DNA of 64,000 nucleotides from Candidatus Kurthia intestinigallinarum (GTDB lineage Bacteria > Bacillota > Bacilli > Bacillales_A > Planococcaceae). Positions 26,883 to 38,244 of the stretch are shown here, piece by piece. Both the position numbers and the translations under genes were made by a program. The number at the start of each line of letters is the position of its first letter. Position 1 is the first letter of the stretch. The stretch is taken from the NCBI RefSeq assembly GCF_003991225.1, contig NZ_JTFC01000031.1:310001-374000 (forward strand). Reading direction: 5' to 3'. Under the pieces are notes generated by a model. It saw only the letters and a list, made by a program, of their open reading frames with translations. It ran no database searches and was not told the DNA's origin.

Positions 26883-28022
26883 TTATGCTTCTTCGCCGTC
26901 TTGGTATAAATCGATTTCTACTTCTTCAGAAGCAACTGTTTCATCTTCTACTGCTACAAATGTAGAATTTTCGTTAGGGTAAATACCTAATTCGCGTGCA
27001 TCCGTTTCTGATTTAATATCGATTTTCCAACCAGTTAATTTTGCAGCAAGACGAGCATTTTGACCGCGTTTACCGATTGCTAATGATAATTGATAATCCG
27101 GTACAACAACTGTTGTTGATTTTTCTTCTTCATTTACTTGAACATCAAGAACTTTTGATGGGCTAAGTGCGTTCGCAACGAATTCGATTGGATCTTCTGA
27201 CCATTCAACAATATCGATTTTTTCACCGTTTAATTCATTAACGATTGTTTGAACACGTGCACCTTTAGCACCTACACAAGCACCTACAGGATCTACTTCT
27301 TCATTATGAGCTACTACAGAGATTTTAGAACGATCGCCCGCTTCACGTGAAATCGATTTAATTTCTACAGTACCTTCAAAGATTTCTGGTACTTCAAGTT
27401 CGAATAAACGACGAAGTAAGCCAGGGTGAGTACGTGATACGAATACTTGTGGACCACGAGTAGAACGTTCTACTTTTGTGATATAAACTTTGATACGATC
27501 ATGTGGTTCGTACGTTTCGCCTTGAATTTGTTCGTTTTGCGGTAATACAGCTTCGATTTTGCCAATACCTACATAAATATTGCGAGCATCCATACGTTCA
27601 ACAACACCATTAATGATATCATCTGCACGGTCTACGTATTCTTCATAGATAAGACCACGCTCTGCTTCACGGAAACGTTGTGTAACGATTTGTTTAGCAG
27701 TTGTTGCTGCGATACGACCGAAATCACGAGGAACTTCTTCTTTTTCTACAACATCGCCAAGTTCGTATGATGGGTTCACTTCTTTAGCATCTTCTAATGA
27801 AATTTGTAAACGTTCATCTTCTACGATACCGACTACATCTTTACGTGAATAAAGGCGCATTGTTCCTTTTTCTAGGTTTAAGTCAACGCGTACATTGGCA
27901 GCTTGATCATAATTTTTTTTATAAGCATTGATTAATGCCGCTTCAATTGCATCTACGATAATTTCACGAGAAATCCCTTTTTGTTCTAGTGCTTTTAATG
28001 CACCAACTAATTCCTTACTCAT
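26883..28022 (-). CDS. nusA: Transcription termination/antitermination factor NusA
   Basis: A 379-residue NusA, the Bacillus-type length without the C-terminal AR2 repeats of E. coli. The N-terminal domain binds RNA polymerase. An S1 domain follows (about 135-200, GVVERMDARNIYVGIG), then two KH domains (VVAHNEEVDPVGACVGAKG, then LAIGKRGQNARLAAKL). The last 40 residues are acidic. NusA stimulates pausing and intrinsic termination. A terminator hairpin in the leader of its own operon makes feedback control plausible here. Confidence 0.95.
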   Translation of the reverse strand: MSKELVGALKALEQKGISREIIVDAIEAALINAYKKNYDQAANVRVDLNLEKGTMRLYSRKDVVGIVEDERLQISLEDAKEVNPSYELGDVVEKEEVPRDFGRIAATTAKQIVTQRFREAERGLIYEEYVDRADDIINGVVERMDARNIYVGIGKIEAVLPQNEQIQGETYEPHDRIKVYITKVERSTRGPQVFVSRTHPGLLRRLFELEVPEIFEGTVEIKSISREAGDRSKISVVAHNEEVDPVGACVGAKGARVQTIVNELNGEKIDIVEWSEDPIEFVANALSPSKVLDVQVNEEEKSTTVVVPDYQLSLAIGKRGQNARLAAKLTGWKIDIKSETDARELGIYPNENSTFVAVEDETVASEEVEIDLYQDGEEA

Positions 28023-28046
28023 TTTATTTTTTCACTCCTACAATAT

Positions 28047-28535
28047 TTAAAATTCTTTGTGTTTCGAAAAGTCGATTGCTAACCTAGCATTGGCAATTTT
28101 ATCTTTTGGAATAAGAACTTTCACTTTTCTAGTTTTAATTAGCATATCAATTTCGGCGCCTTCATCGGTAAATGATTTTAAATATCCTTCAAAGACTTTC
28201 ATTCCATTGACTGCCTCATATGTTTTCATGTGAACGAATTGGCCGATTGCTTTAATGTAATCTGCTTCCTTTTTCAGAGGACGTTCTGCTCCTGGTGAAG
28301 ATACTTCAAGGAAATAGTTTTGCGAAATAGGATCCGATTCGTCTAACTTCTCGCTCAGTTTTTCACTAACTTGGGCACATTGATCAATATCAATATTTCC
28401 TTCAGGAGTATCTACATAGACGCGTAAAAACCAATCGCGCCCTTCTTTCACAAACTCTACATCGACAAGTTCTAGTTTTAACTCTTCAACGATTGGCATT
28501 GCGAGCTGTTCAATTTCAGACGTAACTTTACTCAT
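28047..28535 (-). CDS. rimP: Ribosome maturation factor RimP
   Basis: A 162-residue DUF150 protein for 30S maturation. The ATG at 28535 lies directly behind AGGAGGAG, and a longer upstream frame is rejected. Family sequences visible are LELVDVEFVKEGRDWFLRVYVD, with the DIDQC helix, and YFLEVSSPGAERPL. It is the first gene of the rimP-nusA-ylxR-ylxQ-infB-ylxP-rbfA operon, 24 bases before nusA. Confidence 0.94.
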   Translation of the reverse strand: MSKVTSEIEQLAMPIVEELKLELVDVEFVKEGRDWFLRVYVDTPEGNIDIDQCAQVSEKLSEKLDESDPISQNYFLEVSSPGAERPLKKEADYIKAIGQFVHMKTYEAVNGMKVFEGYLKSFTDEGAEIDMLIKTRKVKVLIPKDKIANARLAIDFSKHKEF

Positions 28536-28570
28536 ACTCTCCTCCTGACTAGTTATTGTCATAGACAAAC

Positions 28571-28600
28571 AGAAAAGAGCGGGAAATCCCACTCTTTTGC
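28571..28600 (-). terminator. Terminator hairpin in the rimP-nusA leader (possible attenuator)
   Basis: AAAAGAGTGGG and CCCGCTCTTTT (one G-U pair, 4-base loop) end in TTTTCTGTTT on the minus strand. It can close polC, but it also lies between the promoter at 28630-28658 and rimP, so it would act as an attenuator for the nusA operon. Confidence 0.7.
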
Positions 28601-28629
28601 CGTCGTACTATCAACAAATAATTACTTAA

Positions 28630-28658
28630 ATCCTATCACAAATAGCGCTACAATGCAA
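28630..28658 (-). promoter_or_regulatory. Likely sigma-A promoter of the rimP-nusA-infB operon
   Basis: TTGCAT (28653-28658) and TAGGAT (28630-28635) are spaced by 17 bases, with a TGn extension, on the minus strand just after the polC stop codon. Confidence 0.6.
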
Positions 28659-28667
28659 TAGAATAGG

Positions 28668-31600
28668 CTAGAACAGTGATAATTGGTTCGCTTCTGGTAA
28701 TCCTTCAAGACAACCTAAGCGGTCCATATACTCGATTAATGATTTTGAAACACGCCCACGAATTTGTAAATCTTCTTTTGATAAGAATTCACCTTGTTCC
28801 CGCGCTTTGACAATCATCTCTGCTACACTATTCCCTAAACCAGGAATCGCATTAAATGGTGGAATTAAACTTTGCCCATCAATTACAAATTCTGTTGCCT
28901 TTGAACGATACAAGTCAACCTTTTGGAAATGCATGCCACGTTCACACATTTCTAGTGATAATTCAAGTACTGTTAATAAACTTTTTTCTTTAACAGAAGC
29001 ATCTAAGCCTTTATCACTCACTTCTTTCATTTGTGCTTTAATCATTTCTGGTCCATTGACCATCGCGATTAAATCAAAATCCGAAGCACGTACAGTGAAA
29101 TAAGCACAATAATAAAGAATTGGTAAATGCACTTTGAAGTACGCAATACGAATCGCCATCAATACATAGGCTGCCGCATGGGCTTTCGGGAACATGTATT
29201 TGATTTTTTTACATGATTCGATATACCATTTTGGTACATTTTCAGCCATCATCGCTGCTTCCATTTCTTCAGTTAAACCTTTCCCTTTACGCACATGCTC
29301 CATAATTTTGAAGGCTAATGAAGGCTCCAAACCTTGATAAATTAAATACACCATAATATCATCACGACAACCAATTACTTCAGATAACACACATGTACCA
29401 TCGGCAATTAAATCACTTGCGTTCCCTAGCCATACATCCGTTCCATGAGACAATCCCGAAATTTGCACAAGCTCAGAAAACGTCGATGGCTTCGTTTCTT
29501 CTAACATACCACGTACAAACTTCGTACCAAATTCCGGAATTCCTAGCGTACCTGTTTTACACATAATTTGATCAGCCGTTACTCCAAGAACTTCTGGACC
29601 AGTAAAGATTTTCATTACTTCTGTATCATCGGTTGGAATCGTTTTTGGATCGATACCCGATAAGTCCTGTAGCATACGGATAACGGTCGGATCATCATGT
29701 CCTAGAATATCGAGTTTTAAAATATTATCGTGAATCGAGTGGAAATCAAAGTGTGTGGTACGCCATTCTGCATTTTGATCATCTGCAGGATATTGAATTG
29801 GCGTAAAATCATAAATATCCATATAGCTTGGTACAACAATAATCCCACCTGGGTGCTGCCCGGTTGTACGTTTAACACCCGTACAACCTTGTACAAGACG
29901 ATCCACCTCAGCACCACGGAAGTTAATGTTATGGTCTTGACCATATCCTTTTACATAACCGTAAGCTGTTTTTTCTGCTACCGTACCAATTGTTCCTGCA
30001 CGGAAAGCATAATCTTCACCGAATAAAATTTTTGTATAATTATGTGCCTGCGGTTGATATTCACCAGAGAAGTTCAAATCAATATCGGGTACCTTATCCC
30101 CTTTAAATCCTAAGAACGTTTCAAACGGTATGTCTTGCCCATCTTTTTTATAAGCCGTACCACATTCTGGACAATCCTTATTCGGTAAGTCATAACCCGA
30201 AGCAACCGAACCATCCTCGAAGAATTCCGAGTGCTTACAGTTTGGACAAATATAATGAGGTGCTAATGGATTTACTTCTGTAATCTCCATAAATGTTGCA
30301 ACAAGGGAAGACCCTACAGAACCACGTGAACCTACTAGATAACCATCAGATAATGATTTTTTTACGAGCTTCGCAGAAATTAAATAAATAACGCCAAATC
30401 CATGTCCTAAAATAGACTTCAATTCTTTTTCAATTCGTTTTTCTACGATTTCCGGTAGTATCTCACCGTAGATTTCATGTGCCATTTTGTATGTTCGTCG
30501 AGTTACTTCTTCATCCGACCCTTCAATTTTAGGTGTATATAAATCATCTTTAATTGGCACTACCTTATCAATCGATTCAGCTAAAGCTTGTGAGTTTGTC
30601 ACAACAATTTCTTTCGCTAAATCTTCGCCTAAGAAAGCAAAGTCTTCTAGCATTTCATCGGTTGTACGGAAGTGACTCTCAGGCAGTTCCGCACGATTTA
30701 ATGGATTCGCTCCACCTTGTGAACGAATCAGAATTTTACGGAAAATCGAATCCTCTTTGTGGAGGTAATGTACATTTCCTGTCGCAATAACCGGCTTGTC
30801 CAGCTTTTTACCGATTTTCACAACTTTACGCACAATATCCTCCATATTCCATTCATCTTTAATTAATTCACGTTCTAATAAAGGCTTATATACGCCCTTG
30901 GGATGTACTTCTAAATAATCGTAAAATTTTGCTACTTCCATCGCTTCATCAACGGATTTCTGCATAACAGCTGTAAAAAATTCACCATCTGAACAACCAG
31001 AACCCACTAATAATCCTTCGCGATATTTTTGTAATGATGAACGCTTGATACGAGGGACGCGATAAAAAGTTTCGGTATGCGCCTCACTAATTAGTTTAAA
31101 CATATTTTTCAAACCGTCTTGTGTTTGCGCTAAAATCGTACAATGCGTTGGGCGAGAACGTTTATAAGAATCTCCGCCGCCAACATATTTATTAAAATCA
31201 TCATGGAATGCGATGTCTTTTTCTTTCACAGCATCCTTTAATAGATGAAGTAATAAATAACCTGTCGCTTCTGTATCATAAATCGCACGGTGATGTTGCG
31301 TTAGTTCGATATTTAGCTTTTTACACAATGTATTTAAACGATGATTTTTCATCGTTGGATATAGCATGCGAGCTAATTCCAGTGTATCGATTACAGAGTG
31401 ATCAAAATGGTCGATCCCCGCTTTTTTATATGCTTCATATAAAAAACCAATATCAAATGAAGCGTTATGTGCGACGACAATTCCATCTCCAATAAAATCG
31501 TGGAATTTTGCAATCATCTCTTCTACTTCTGGTGCATCACGAACCATGTCATCTGTAATTCCTGTTAATTCAATTGTTGTAGCAGATAATGGGTGATGTG

Positions 31601-32999
31601 GATTTGAAAAACTTTCAAATGTATCAATCACTTCACCGTCTACAATCTTCACAGCAGCCAATTCAATAATTGTATCGTATGCAGCTGATAAACCTGTCGT
31701 TTCTACATCAAAAACAACGAATGTTGCATGCTCAAGCTCAATATGACGAGGTTCATAAGCAATCGGCACCCCATCATCCACTAAGTTAGCTTCAACGCCA
31801 AAAATCGCTTTAATGCCATTTTTCTCTGCAGCGCCATAAGCTTCTGGAAATGCTTGTGCTCCACCGTGATCTGTAATCGCTACTGCTGGATGTCCCCATT
31901 TAGCTGCCTGTGTCACAAGCTCTGCCGCTGAAGATGTCGCATCCATTTGGCTCATTGATGAGTGCATATGGAGCTCTACACGACGTTCTCCTTCTGGCGC
32001 TTTATCCGAACGAATTTGCGGACGAATTTCTTGCATGTCTTGTGCCATCATCACTAAATCACGTACAAAAGTATCATTTTGGATCGACCCACGTGCGCGT
32101 ACCCACATGCCTTTTTTTGCTTTTTGCATAATTGATACATCATCTTTATCACGTGAAAACATCTTCACTAAAATAGAATCCGTGTAGTCACTGACTTTCA
32201 TCGTTAAGAGCGAACGACCACTACGTAGCTCTTTCACTTCCACATCAAATACAAATCCTTCAATTGTCACACGACGTTCTTCATCTTGAATTTGTTGAAT
32301 TTCCATTAATGTATCATCAGGCTTCATTGCAATACCAAGTTGGAATGGACGATCATCGTCTTCGTCTCCACCATTCGCTTTTTCTTGCTCACGTTTTTGC
32401 ATATCTTCTACAGCTTTTTTCGCAAATTGTTCTTCTTCAATACGACGCTGCTCTAAAAATTTCTGTTGTTCCTCTACCAATTCTTCTGTAGCTTCACTTA
32501 AAGCAAACTCTACAGGCAAATTTGGAAATCCATAATAACCATAATTCATTGAGATTTTATCAGTATATTTATGTTTATAGGCTTCAAGTTCAAAATCACG
32601 TTTACATGTTAACGAAAGTTTTTGACCATTCCATTGCGGTATTTGCTCTGCTAAACCTTTTCGTAATGGTGGTGAAATCTCTTCTAAATCATTAACAACT
32701 GTCATCCAATAATCTTGAATTAATTGTTCTGTCACTTGTGGTTGTTCTGTCGTAAATTGCAGTTGTACTTGTGCAATTTGTGAAAATGCTTTTTCCACAT
32801 TCATTTTAAATAATTGATACACACGATACGGTAAAATATTTGGTGTTTTCAAAGTAAACTTCCAAACACGTTGCTGTTTATGCACCGTCATTCGTGTCAT
32901 TTCTGCCGCTTCAAAAAACGGCATGTAAACATCATCTGTCAGACCAATTTGTTGTAATAAGATCTGAAAACGTTGTTTTGCTTCATGTTCATTAGACAT
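28668..32999 (-). CDS. polC: DNA polymerase III alpha subunit, Gram-positive PolC
   Basis: A 1443-residue replicative polymerase. The start is at ATG 32999; a longer in-frame extension crosses a terminator and is rejected. An N-terminal domain and an OB-fold (about 245-330) come first, then a PHP domain beginning HMHS (344-347). It is interrupted by a DEDD 3'-5' exonuclease ([10 protein letters not shown], Asp431/Glu433). Next come a zinc-binding loop (CPNC then CPECG) and the polymerase palm ([10 protein letters not shown]) and fingers. The C-terminus ends QLSLF, a beta-clamp binding motif. It lies between proS and rimP as in other bacilli, with terminators on both sides. Confidence 0.97.
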   Translation of the reverse strand: MSNEHEAKQRFQILLQQIGLTDDVYMPFFEAAEMTRMTVHKQQRVWKFTLKTPNILPYRVYQLFKMNVEKAFSQIAQVQLQFTTEQPQVTEQLIQDYWMTVVNDLEEISPPLRKGLAEQIPQWNGQKLSLTCKRDFELEAYKHKYTDKISMNYGYYGFPNLPVEFALSEATEELVEEQQKFLEQRRIEEEQFAKKAVEDMQKREQEKANGGDEDDDRPFQLGIAMKPDDTLMEIQQIQDEERRVTIEGFVFDVEVKELRSGRSLLTMKVSDYTDSILVKMFSRDKDDVSIMQKAKKGMWVRARGSIQNDTFVRDLVMMAQDMQEIRPQIRSDKAPEGERRVELHMHSSMSQMDATSSAAELVTQAAKWGHPAVAITDHGGAQAFPEAYGAAEKNGIKAIFGVEANLVDDGVPIAYEPRHIELEHATFVVFDVETTGLSAAYDTIIELAAVKIVDGEVIDTFESFSNPHHPLSATTIELTGITDDMVRDAPEVEEMIAKFHDFIGDGIVVAHNASFDIGFLYEAYKKAGIDHFDHSVIDTLELARMLYPTMKNHRLNTLCKKLNIELTQHHRAIYDTEATGYLLLHLLKDAVKEKDIAFHDDFNKYVGGGDSYKRSRPTHCTILAQTQDGLKNMFKLISEAHTETFYRVPRIKRSSLQKYREGLLVGSGCSDGEFFTAVMQKSVDEAMEVAKFYDYLEVHPKGVYKPLLERELIKDEWNMEDIVRKVVKIGKKLDKPVIATGNVHYLHKEDSIFRKILIRSQGGANPLNRAELPESHFRTTDEMLEDFAFLGEDLAKEIVVTNSQALAESIDKVVPIKDDLYTPKIEGSDEEVTRRTYKMAHEIYGEILPEIVEKRIEKELKSILGHGFGVIYLISAKLVKKSLSDGYLVGSRGSVGSSLVATFMEITEVNPLAPHYICPNCKHSEFFEDGSVASGYDLPNKDCPECGTAYKKDGQDIPFETFLGFKGDKVPDIDLNFSGEYQPQAHNYTKILFGEDYAFRAGTIGTVAEKTAYGYVKGYGQDHNINFRGAEVDRLVQGCTGVKRTTGQHPGGIIVVPSYMDIYDFTPIQYPADDQNAEWRTTHFDFHSIHDNILKLDILGHDDPTVIRMLQDLSGIDPKTIPTDDTEVMKIFTGPEVLGVTADQIMCKTGTLGIPEFGTKFVRGMLEETKPSTFSELVQISGLSHGTDVWLGNASDLIADGTCVLSEVIGCRDDIMVYLIYQGLEPSLAFKIMEHVRKGKGLTEEMEAAMMAENVPKWYIESCKKIKYMFPKAHAAAYVLMAIRIAYFKVHLPILYYCAYFTVRASDFDLIAMVNGPEMIKAQMKEVSDKGLDASVKEKSLLTVLELSLEMCERGMHFQKVDLYRSKATEFVIDGQSLIPPFNAIPGLGNSVAEMIVKAREQGEFLSKEDLQIRGRVSKSLIEYMDRLGCLEGLPEANQLSLF

Positions 33000-33087
33000 G
33001 CTTGCACCTACTTTCTTTAAACGTTCATCTTCTATTGTACGTGAAATCGTAGCATCATACAAAGGCTCATACTTCCAATTTAGACAA

Positions 33088-33120
33088 AAGAAAAAAGCTT
33101 GATTGCTCAAGCTTTTTTCA
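33088..33120 (-). terminator. Rho-independent terminator after proS
   Basis: Perfect 13-base arms at 33090-33102 and 33107-33119 with a 4-base loop and T-run on the minus strand, 14 bases after the proS stop. Confidence 0.9.
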
Positions 33121-33133
33121 GGCTATCTATAAA

Positions 33134-34843
33134 TTAGTTTGTTGTTTTTAATAGATTATTTAAACGATCAATTAATTCTTCTTTTGCCCATTCAAATGTT
33201 TCGCCTGTTTGACGAACTTTTACTTCAACAATACCGTCAACAGCTTTTTTACCTACTGTTACACGCACTGGTAACCCAATTAAATCTGAATCTGCGAATT
33301 TAACGCCCGCGCGTTCTTTACGGTCATCATGAAGTACATCATAACGATAAGAAGTTAATAGTTTATAAAGATCTTCTGATAATTCATTTTGTGCATCATC
33401 TTTTGTATTCACTGTAATTAAGTGCACATCATACGGTGTTACTTGTTGAGGCCATGTGAAACCATATGCATCTTGATATTGTTCTGCCACTGCAGCCATT
33501 ACACGTGATACACCGATACCATAGCAACCCATGATAAATGGTTGATTACGACCATTCTCATCTAAGAACATGCCATTTAATGCTTCAGAATATTTTGTGC
33601 CTAGTTTAAATACGTGGCCTACTTCAATTCCTTCAGCAAATTTAATTGTACCTTCACCATCTGGAGAAGGATCGCCTACTTGAATGAAGCGAATATCTTC
33701 ATATGCATCAACAGCAAAGTCACGACCTGGGTTAACCCCTGTATAATGATAGCCATCTTCATTTGCGCCGGCTACACCATTACGAATCGATTTAATTGCA
33801 TGATCTGCTACTACTTTAACGCCAACTGGTAATTTAATTGGGCCAAGTGAACCTATATGGCTACCTAATAATTCAACGATTTCTTCATCTGTTGCTAATT
33901 CTGCTGTTTCTGCATCTAGTGCATGTTTTAATTTAATATCATTTACTTCATGATCGCCACGAGCAAGAACAACTACTAATTCTTCATCTACTTTAAATAC
34001 TAATGTTTTCACAATATTACTAGCAGGTACTTCTAGGAATGCTGCAACATCTTCAATTGTTTTTTGATCTAGTGTTTCTACTTTTTGAAGTTCTGTCATA
34101 TCAACATCTGGTGCTGAATAATCTACTTTTACTTCTGCCATTTCAATGTTGGCTGCATAATCAGATGTATCAGAGTAGGCAATTGTATCTTCACCAATTT
34201 CAGATAACACCATGAATTCATGTGTATCTTTACCACCAATTGAACCTGAGTCAGCAATAACTGCACGGAAGTTCAAGCCTAGACGTGTGAAAATGTTTTT
34301 ATATGCTTGAACCATATCATCATATGTTTCATCAAGGCTTTCTTGTGTTGCATGGAAAGAATAAGCATCCTTCATAATGAATTCGCGACCACGTAATAAT
34401 CCGAAGCGAGGACGTTTTTCATCACGGAATTTTGTTTGAATTTGATAAAGTGTTAATGGTAATTTTTTATATGATTTCACTTCATCGCGAACTAATGCTG
34501 TAATAACTTCTTCATGAGTTGGTCCTAATGCAAAATCACGGTTATGACGATCTTTTAAACGCATTAATTCTGGGCCGTAATGTTCCCAACGACCAGATTC
34601 TTGCCATAATTCAGCTTGTTGTAGTGCTGGAAGTAATACTTCGTTACCACCTACTGCATCCATTTCTTCACGAACGATTTTTTCAATGTTTGCAAGCACT
34701 TTTTTACCTAATGGTAGATATGAATAAACGCCTGATGTACTTTGGCGAATAAATCCTGCGCGAAGTAATAATTGATGTGACTTTACATCAGCATCTGCTG
34801 GTACTTCACGTAAAGTTGGGATAAATGTTTTAGATTGTTTCAT
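33134..34843 (-). CDS. proS: Prolyl-tRNA synthetase, bacterial type
   Basis: A 569-residue class II synthetase charging tRNA-Pro. The ATG at 34843 follows GTGAGG at 6 bases. Motif 1 lies in the first 80 residues, motif 2 in [24 protein letters not shown] (about 137-160), and motif 3 in [14 protein letters not shown]. Between motifs 2 and 3 is the large INS editing domain (about 225-400) that clears Ala-tRNA-Pro, which defines the bacterial type. The C-terminal anticodon-binding domain has [20 protein letters not shown]. It lies between rasP and polC as expected. Confidence 0.96.
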   Translation of the reverse strand: MKQSKTFIPTLREVPADADVKSHQLLLRAGFIRQSTSGVYSYLPLGKKVLANIEKIVREEMDAVGGNEVLLPALQQAELWQESGRWEHYGPELMRLKDRHNRDFALGPTHEEVITALVRDEVKSYKKLPLTLYQIQTKFRDEKRPRFGLLRGREFIMKDAYSFHATQESLDETYDDMVQAYKNIFTRLGLNFRAVIADSGSIGGKDTHEFMVLSEIGEDTIAYSDTSDYAANIEMAEVKVDYSAPDVDMTELQKVETLDQKTIEDVAAFLEVPASNIVKTLVFKVDEELVVVLARGDHEVNDIKLKHALDAETAELATDEEIVELLGSHIGSLGPIKLPVGVKVVADHAIKSIRNGVAGANEDGYHYTGVNPGRDFAVDAYEDIRFIQVGDPSPDGEGTIKFAEGIEVGHVFKLGTKYSEALNGMFLDENGRNQPFIMGCYGIGVSRVMAAVAEQYQDAYGFTWPQQVTPYDVHLITVNTKDDAQNELSEDLYKLLTSYRYDVLHDDRKERAGVKFADSDLIGLPVRVTVGKKAVDGIVEVKVRQTGETFEWAKEELIDRLNNLLKTTN

Positions 34844-34875
34844 GTTTAACCTCACCTTTGAATATAGTTGACTCT

Positions 34876-34904
34876 ATTATACAAGACAAAGAGCCTTTTG
34901 TTAT
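34876..34904 (-). promoter_or_regulatory. Likely sigma-A promoter of proS
   Basis: ATAACA (34899-34904) and TATAAT (34876-34881) are spaced by 17 bases on the minus strand, after the rasP terminator and 33 bases before the proS start. Confidence 0.55.
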
Positions 34905-34913
34905 GTTTTTAAG

Positions 34914-34950
34914 CAATAAAAGTTCATTTGCTGTGCAAATGAACTTTTTT
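34914..34950 (-). terminator. Rho-independent terminator after rasP
   Basis: Perfect 14-base arms at 34918-34931 and 34935-34948 with a 3-base loop; TTTTATT follows on the minus strand, just past the rasP stop. Confidence 0.85.
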
Positions 34951-34958
34951 CTCACTAT

Positions 34959-36221
34959 CTAAAAGAAGAATCTCTGAATGTCGTTCCATGTTACCGCGAC
35001 CATTAAGACCATCAGACATGCAAAGCCAACAAACGTAATAATACCTTCTTTATTTTTATCAAGTGGTTTACCACGTACTAATTCATAGAAAAATAATGCA
35101 AGTCGTCCACCATCTAGTGCGGGGAATGGTAATAGGTTCATAATACCAAGATTTACACTAAGTGCGGCAGCCCAACTTAATAATGTTACGAAACCATATT
35201 TAGCCACTTCAGATGTTGCCTCATAAATACCTACAGGACCAGATAAAGCGTCTAGCGTAAATCCACCTGTTACGAGCACAACTAAAATTTTCACAATTTG
35301 AACAAGCCAAGTCCATGTTTGTTCAAATCCATATGGAATTGCTTTAAGTGGATTTTTATCATACGTATTCGCATACTGAATACCAATTTGCCCCACTTTT
35401 TCTTTATTTACTTCCACTTCTTTTGGCGTTACCTTCAAGGTTTTATCTTGCCCATCACGTACGACACCAATCGTAATTTCCTTACCAGGGCTTCCTTGAA
35501 TAACTGCTGATAAATCCTGGAATTTATCAACTTCTTTACCGTTAACAGACGTGATTAAATCTTTTTCTTCAAAGCCTGCTACAGCAGCCGGACTATCATC
35601 TACTACTTTAGCAATTAAAGGTTCATTCGTCGGAATCCCTTGCACGAAACCAATGATGACGAAAATCACAATCGCTAAAATAAAGTTAAATAACGGCCCT
35701 GCAAAAATTGTAATCGCACGTTTACCCAGTGATTTTGCATTAAATGTGCGGTCATATGGTGCAATTTGTGTTTCTTGACCATTTTCCTCAATGATACAGT
35801 CACGCGCGACATTGTAACGTACGAGCTGCTCATCTTCATCATAGCCTTCCACCCATAATTCTTTTTGAAGTTCTGCTTTCTCAACTTCTAAAAAAAGCAT
35901 ATCGGGCAATTGCTTGTTTTGATTCATGACAAGACGAGTAATTTCATCATTTTCATTTAGTGTAAACCCGATACGATAACCTGGCTGTAATTCAACATTA
36001 TCTAAATCATCGCCAGCCATCCGTACATAACCACCCATTGGTAGCAGACGAATTGTATATAGTGTTTCACCCTTTTTAATGCCTAATAATTTCGGTCCAA
36101 AACCGATTGCAAATTCACGTACCATAATGCCAGAGCGTTTTGCAAAAATAAAGTGTCCTAACTCATGGAAAAAAACGATCATACCAAATACGAATATAAA
36201 TGCAATTGCTGATTGCATCAA
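34959..36221 (-). CDS. rasP: Site-2 intramembrane zinc protease RasP/RseP
   Basis: A 420-residue membrane metalloprotease that makes the second cut in regulated intramembrane proteolysis (anti-sigma factors, FtsL, signal peptide remnants). The active site HELGH is at residues 19-23 in the first membrane segment. A long insert precedes the second segment (IFAGPLFNFILA). A PDZ domain (about 195-275) follows, and the third metal ligand is in NLLPFPALDGGR. The C-terminal membrane segments are intact. It is the last gene of the uppS-cdsA-dxr-rasP unit. Confidence 0.94.
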   Translation of the reverse strand: MMQSAIAFIFVFGMIVFFHELGHFIFAKRSGIMVREFAIGFGPKLLGIKKGETLYTIRLLPMGGYVRMAGDDLDNVELQPGYRIGFTLNENDEITRLVMNQNKQLPDMLFLEVEKAELQKELWVEGYDEDEQLVRYNVARDCIIEENGQETQIAPYDRTFNAKSLGKRAITIFAGPLFNFILAIVIFVIIGFVQGIPTNEPLIAKVVDDSPAAVAGFEEKDLITSVNGKEVDKFQDLSAVIQGSPGKEITIGVVRDGQDKTLKVTPKEVEVNKEKVGQIGIQYANTYDKNPLKAIPYGFEQTWTWLVQIVKILVVLVTGGFTLDALSGPVGIYEATSEVAKYGFVTLLSWAAALSVNLGIMNLLPFPALDGGRLALFFYELVRGKPLDKNKEGIITFVGFACLMVLMVAVTWNDIQRFFF

Positions 36222-36282
36222 ATCCCACCTTTAATAATAAAGTTGACTTTCACGCAAGATTGCACGCCCCGTCATCTGTATG

Positions 36283-37428
36283 CTATTTTAGCATGCCTTC
36301 AACAATTTTTCTTGTTTCCTTATCTACAGCTAAAATTGTTTCTAAATCTGGATTTTGAACATTGTCATGTGTTTGCATCACACGTTCAATAACATCTTCA
36401 ATTTGAAGGAATGTAATTTTTTCTTGTAAAAACGAACCAACAGCTGCTTCATTAGCTGCATTCATTGCTGTTAAAATCGTACCGCCCATACGTCCTGCTT
36501 CATATGCAAAGTCTAGGCAACGGAAACGATTAAAATCAACATTTTCAAAATGTAATTGACCAATCTTCGCTAAATCTAATCGTTCAGCTGTTGAACGTGG
36601 TAAACGTTCTGGATAACTTAAAGCGTATTGAATCGGTGTACGCATATCCGCTGTACCAAGCTGTGCCATAACACTTGAATCGTGATATTCAACCATCGAA
36701 TGAATAATTGATTCGCGATGAATTAAAACATCAATTTTATCATATGACATACCATACAATACAGCAGCTTCAATTACTTCCAGCCCTTTATTCATTAATG
36801 TCGCTGAATCAATTGTGATTTTTGCACCCATTGACCAATTCGGGTGATTCAATGCTTGTTTGACTGTCACACCTTCAAGCTCTTCACGTGTTTTATCACG
36901 GAAACTACCACCTGATGCAGTTAAAATCAAGCGTTCTGCAGATTTTGGATTTTCGCCATTCATTGATTGCCAAAGTGCTGAGTGCTCACTATCCACTGGT
37001 AAAATAGGTGCTCCATATTTTTTTGCTTCCGCCATTACGAGATGCCCTGCTGTCACAAGGGTTTCTTTATTTGCAATTGCAATAGCTTTCTTTTGACGAA
37101 TTGCAGCCAGGGTAGACTCCAATCCAATACTACCTAATACAGCATTTAATAACACATTTGAATCACTATATGTCGCAACATCAATTAATCCTTGTGACCC
37201 ATGTGTTACTTCTAATCCCGGAAATTCTTTTGATAAAGCTCGTGCATCTTCTTCTGATTGCATAGAAACAAGTTTTGGAGAAAATTCACGAATAATTTCC
37301 TTCGTTTTTTCAATATTTTTCCCTGATGCTAATGCAGCAATTTCAAATTCTTCTTGATGATCTTTTACAATATCAAGTGTTTGCTGTCCAATTGAACCTG
37401 TTGCACCTAACAAACTAATCGACTTCAT
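36283..37428 (-). CDS. dxr: 1-deoxy-D-xylulose-5-phosphate reductoisomerase
   Basis: Dxr makes methylerythritol 4-phosphate, the committed step of the MEP isoprenoid pathway. NADPH binding is shown by LLGATGSIG (7-14). The metal ligands Asp146 and Glu148 lie in PVDSEHSA, with the flexible loop and GSFRDK following. The 381 residues are of normal length. It sits 12 bases after cdsA and is co-transcribed with genes using isoprenoid and lipid products (uppS, cdsA). Confidence 0.96.
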   Translation of the reverse strand: MKSISLLGATGSIGQQTLDIVKDHQEEFEIAALASGKNIEKTKEIIREFSPKLVSMQSEEDARALSKEFPGLEVTHGSQGLIDVATYSDSNVLLNAVLGSIGLESTLAAIRQKKAIAIANKETLVTAGHLVMAEAKKYGAPILPVDSEHSALWQSMNGENPKSAERLILTASGGSFRDKTREELEGVTVKQALNHPNWSMGAKITIDSATLMNKGLEVIEAAVLYGMSYDKIDVLIHRESIIHSMVEYHDSSVMAQLGTADMRTPIQYALSYPERLPRSTAERLDLAKIGQLHFENVDFNRFRCLDFAYEAGRMGGTILTAMNAANEAAVGSFLQEKITFLQIEDVIERVMQTHDNVQNPDLETILAVDKETRKIVEGMLK

Positions 37429-37440
37429 AATGATGATCTC

Positions 37441-38241
37441 CTATCCAACAAAATGTAAAAAATGTAGCAGTGGTAATACAAACAATAGACTATCAAAACG
37501 ATCTAAAATACCACCATGTCCGGGTAAGATTTTCCCTGAATCTTTTACCCCATAATGACGTTTAATAGCTGATTCTACTAAATCACCCATTTGCCCAACA
37601 ATAGAAGCAATAATTGTTACAACAATTAATTTCCACCACTGTACTTCAAGATGTGTAATCATTTCAAAAATAAAAACAGCAATGATAGCGATAATAATAC
37701 CACCCACAAAACCTTCAACTGTTTTTTTCGGTGAAATTTCTGGCCAAAGTTTATTTTTACCAAGTTTGCGCCCTACAAAATAGGCTCCTGAGTCAGTTGA
37801 CCATACAACAACTAATGCAAAGACAATATATAACAGGCCATCTGATGCATCTCGTGTTGCCATAAAGTAATAAAACCCTACACCAACATAAAATACAGAT
37901 ATAAGTAAAAAACCAACATCGTCAAATGTAAATTTATTTTTCTTTAATACAACATAAATTAATAATAATGCTGTAACAAGGACAAGCCATTCCAATTTTG
38001 AATAACTTGTTGCGTCGATAATAGCACTTTCCCATCCTTCAGGCATTAACATAGCAAATAAGCCAACTAATGCTAATATACCTGGTACAGAGAATAGTGA
38101 TAGATTGCGCATTTTAAGCATTTCAAAAAGCCCTACTGCTGCGATTATATAAATAACGATTGTTAATGGCGTTCCGCCATATACAACAAACGGTACAAAT
38201 AATAATGCCGCAATAATGGCTGTAATAATACGCTGTTTCAC
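37441..38241 (-). CDS. cdsA: Phosphatidate cytidylyltransferase
   Basis: CdsA forms CDP-diacylglycerol from phosphatidate and CTP, feeding phospholipid synthesis. The 266-residue protein has about eight membrane segments. The C-terminal signature is complete: STDSGAYFVGRKLGKNKL, ISPKKTVEG, then KDSGKILPGHGGILDRFDS. It follows uppS by 3 bases and precedes dxr by 12. Confidence 0.95.
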   Translation of the reverse strand: MKQRIITAIIAALLFVPFVVYGGTPLTIVIYIIAAVGLFEMLKMRNLSLFSVPGILALVGLFAMLMPEGWESAIIDATSYSKLEWLVLVTALLLIYVVLKKNKFTFDDVGFLLISVFYVGVGFYYFMATRDASDGLLYIVFALVVVWSTDSGAYFVGRKLGKNKLWPEISPKKTVEGFVGGIIIAIIAVFIFEMITHLEVQWWKLIVVTIIASIVGQMGDLVESAIKRHYGVKDSGKILPGHGGILDRFDSLLFVLPLLHFLHFVG

Positions 38242-38244
38242 GAT

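Noticed and set aside
36265-36295. Hairpin at the dxr stop codon as terminator
   Set aside because: The short AT-rich stem has no following T-run, and rasP follows closely in the same unit.
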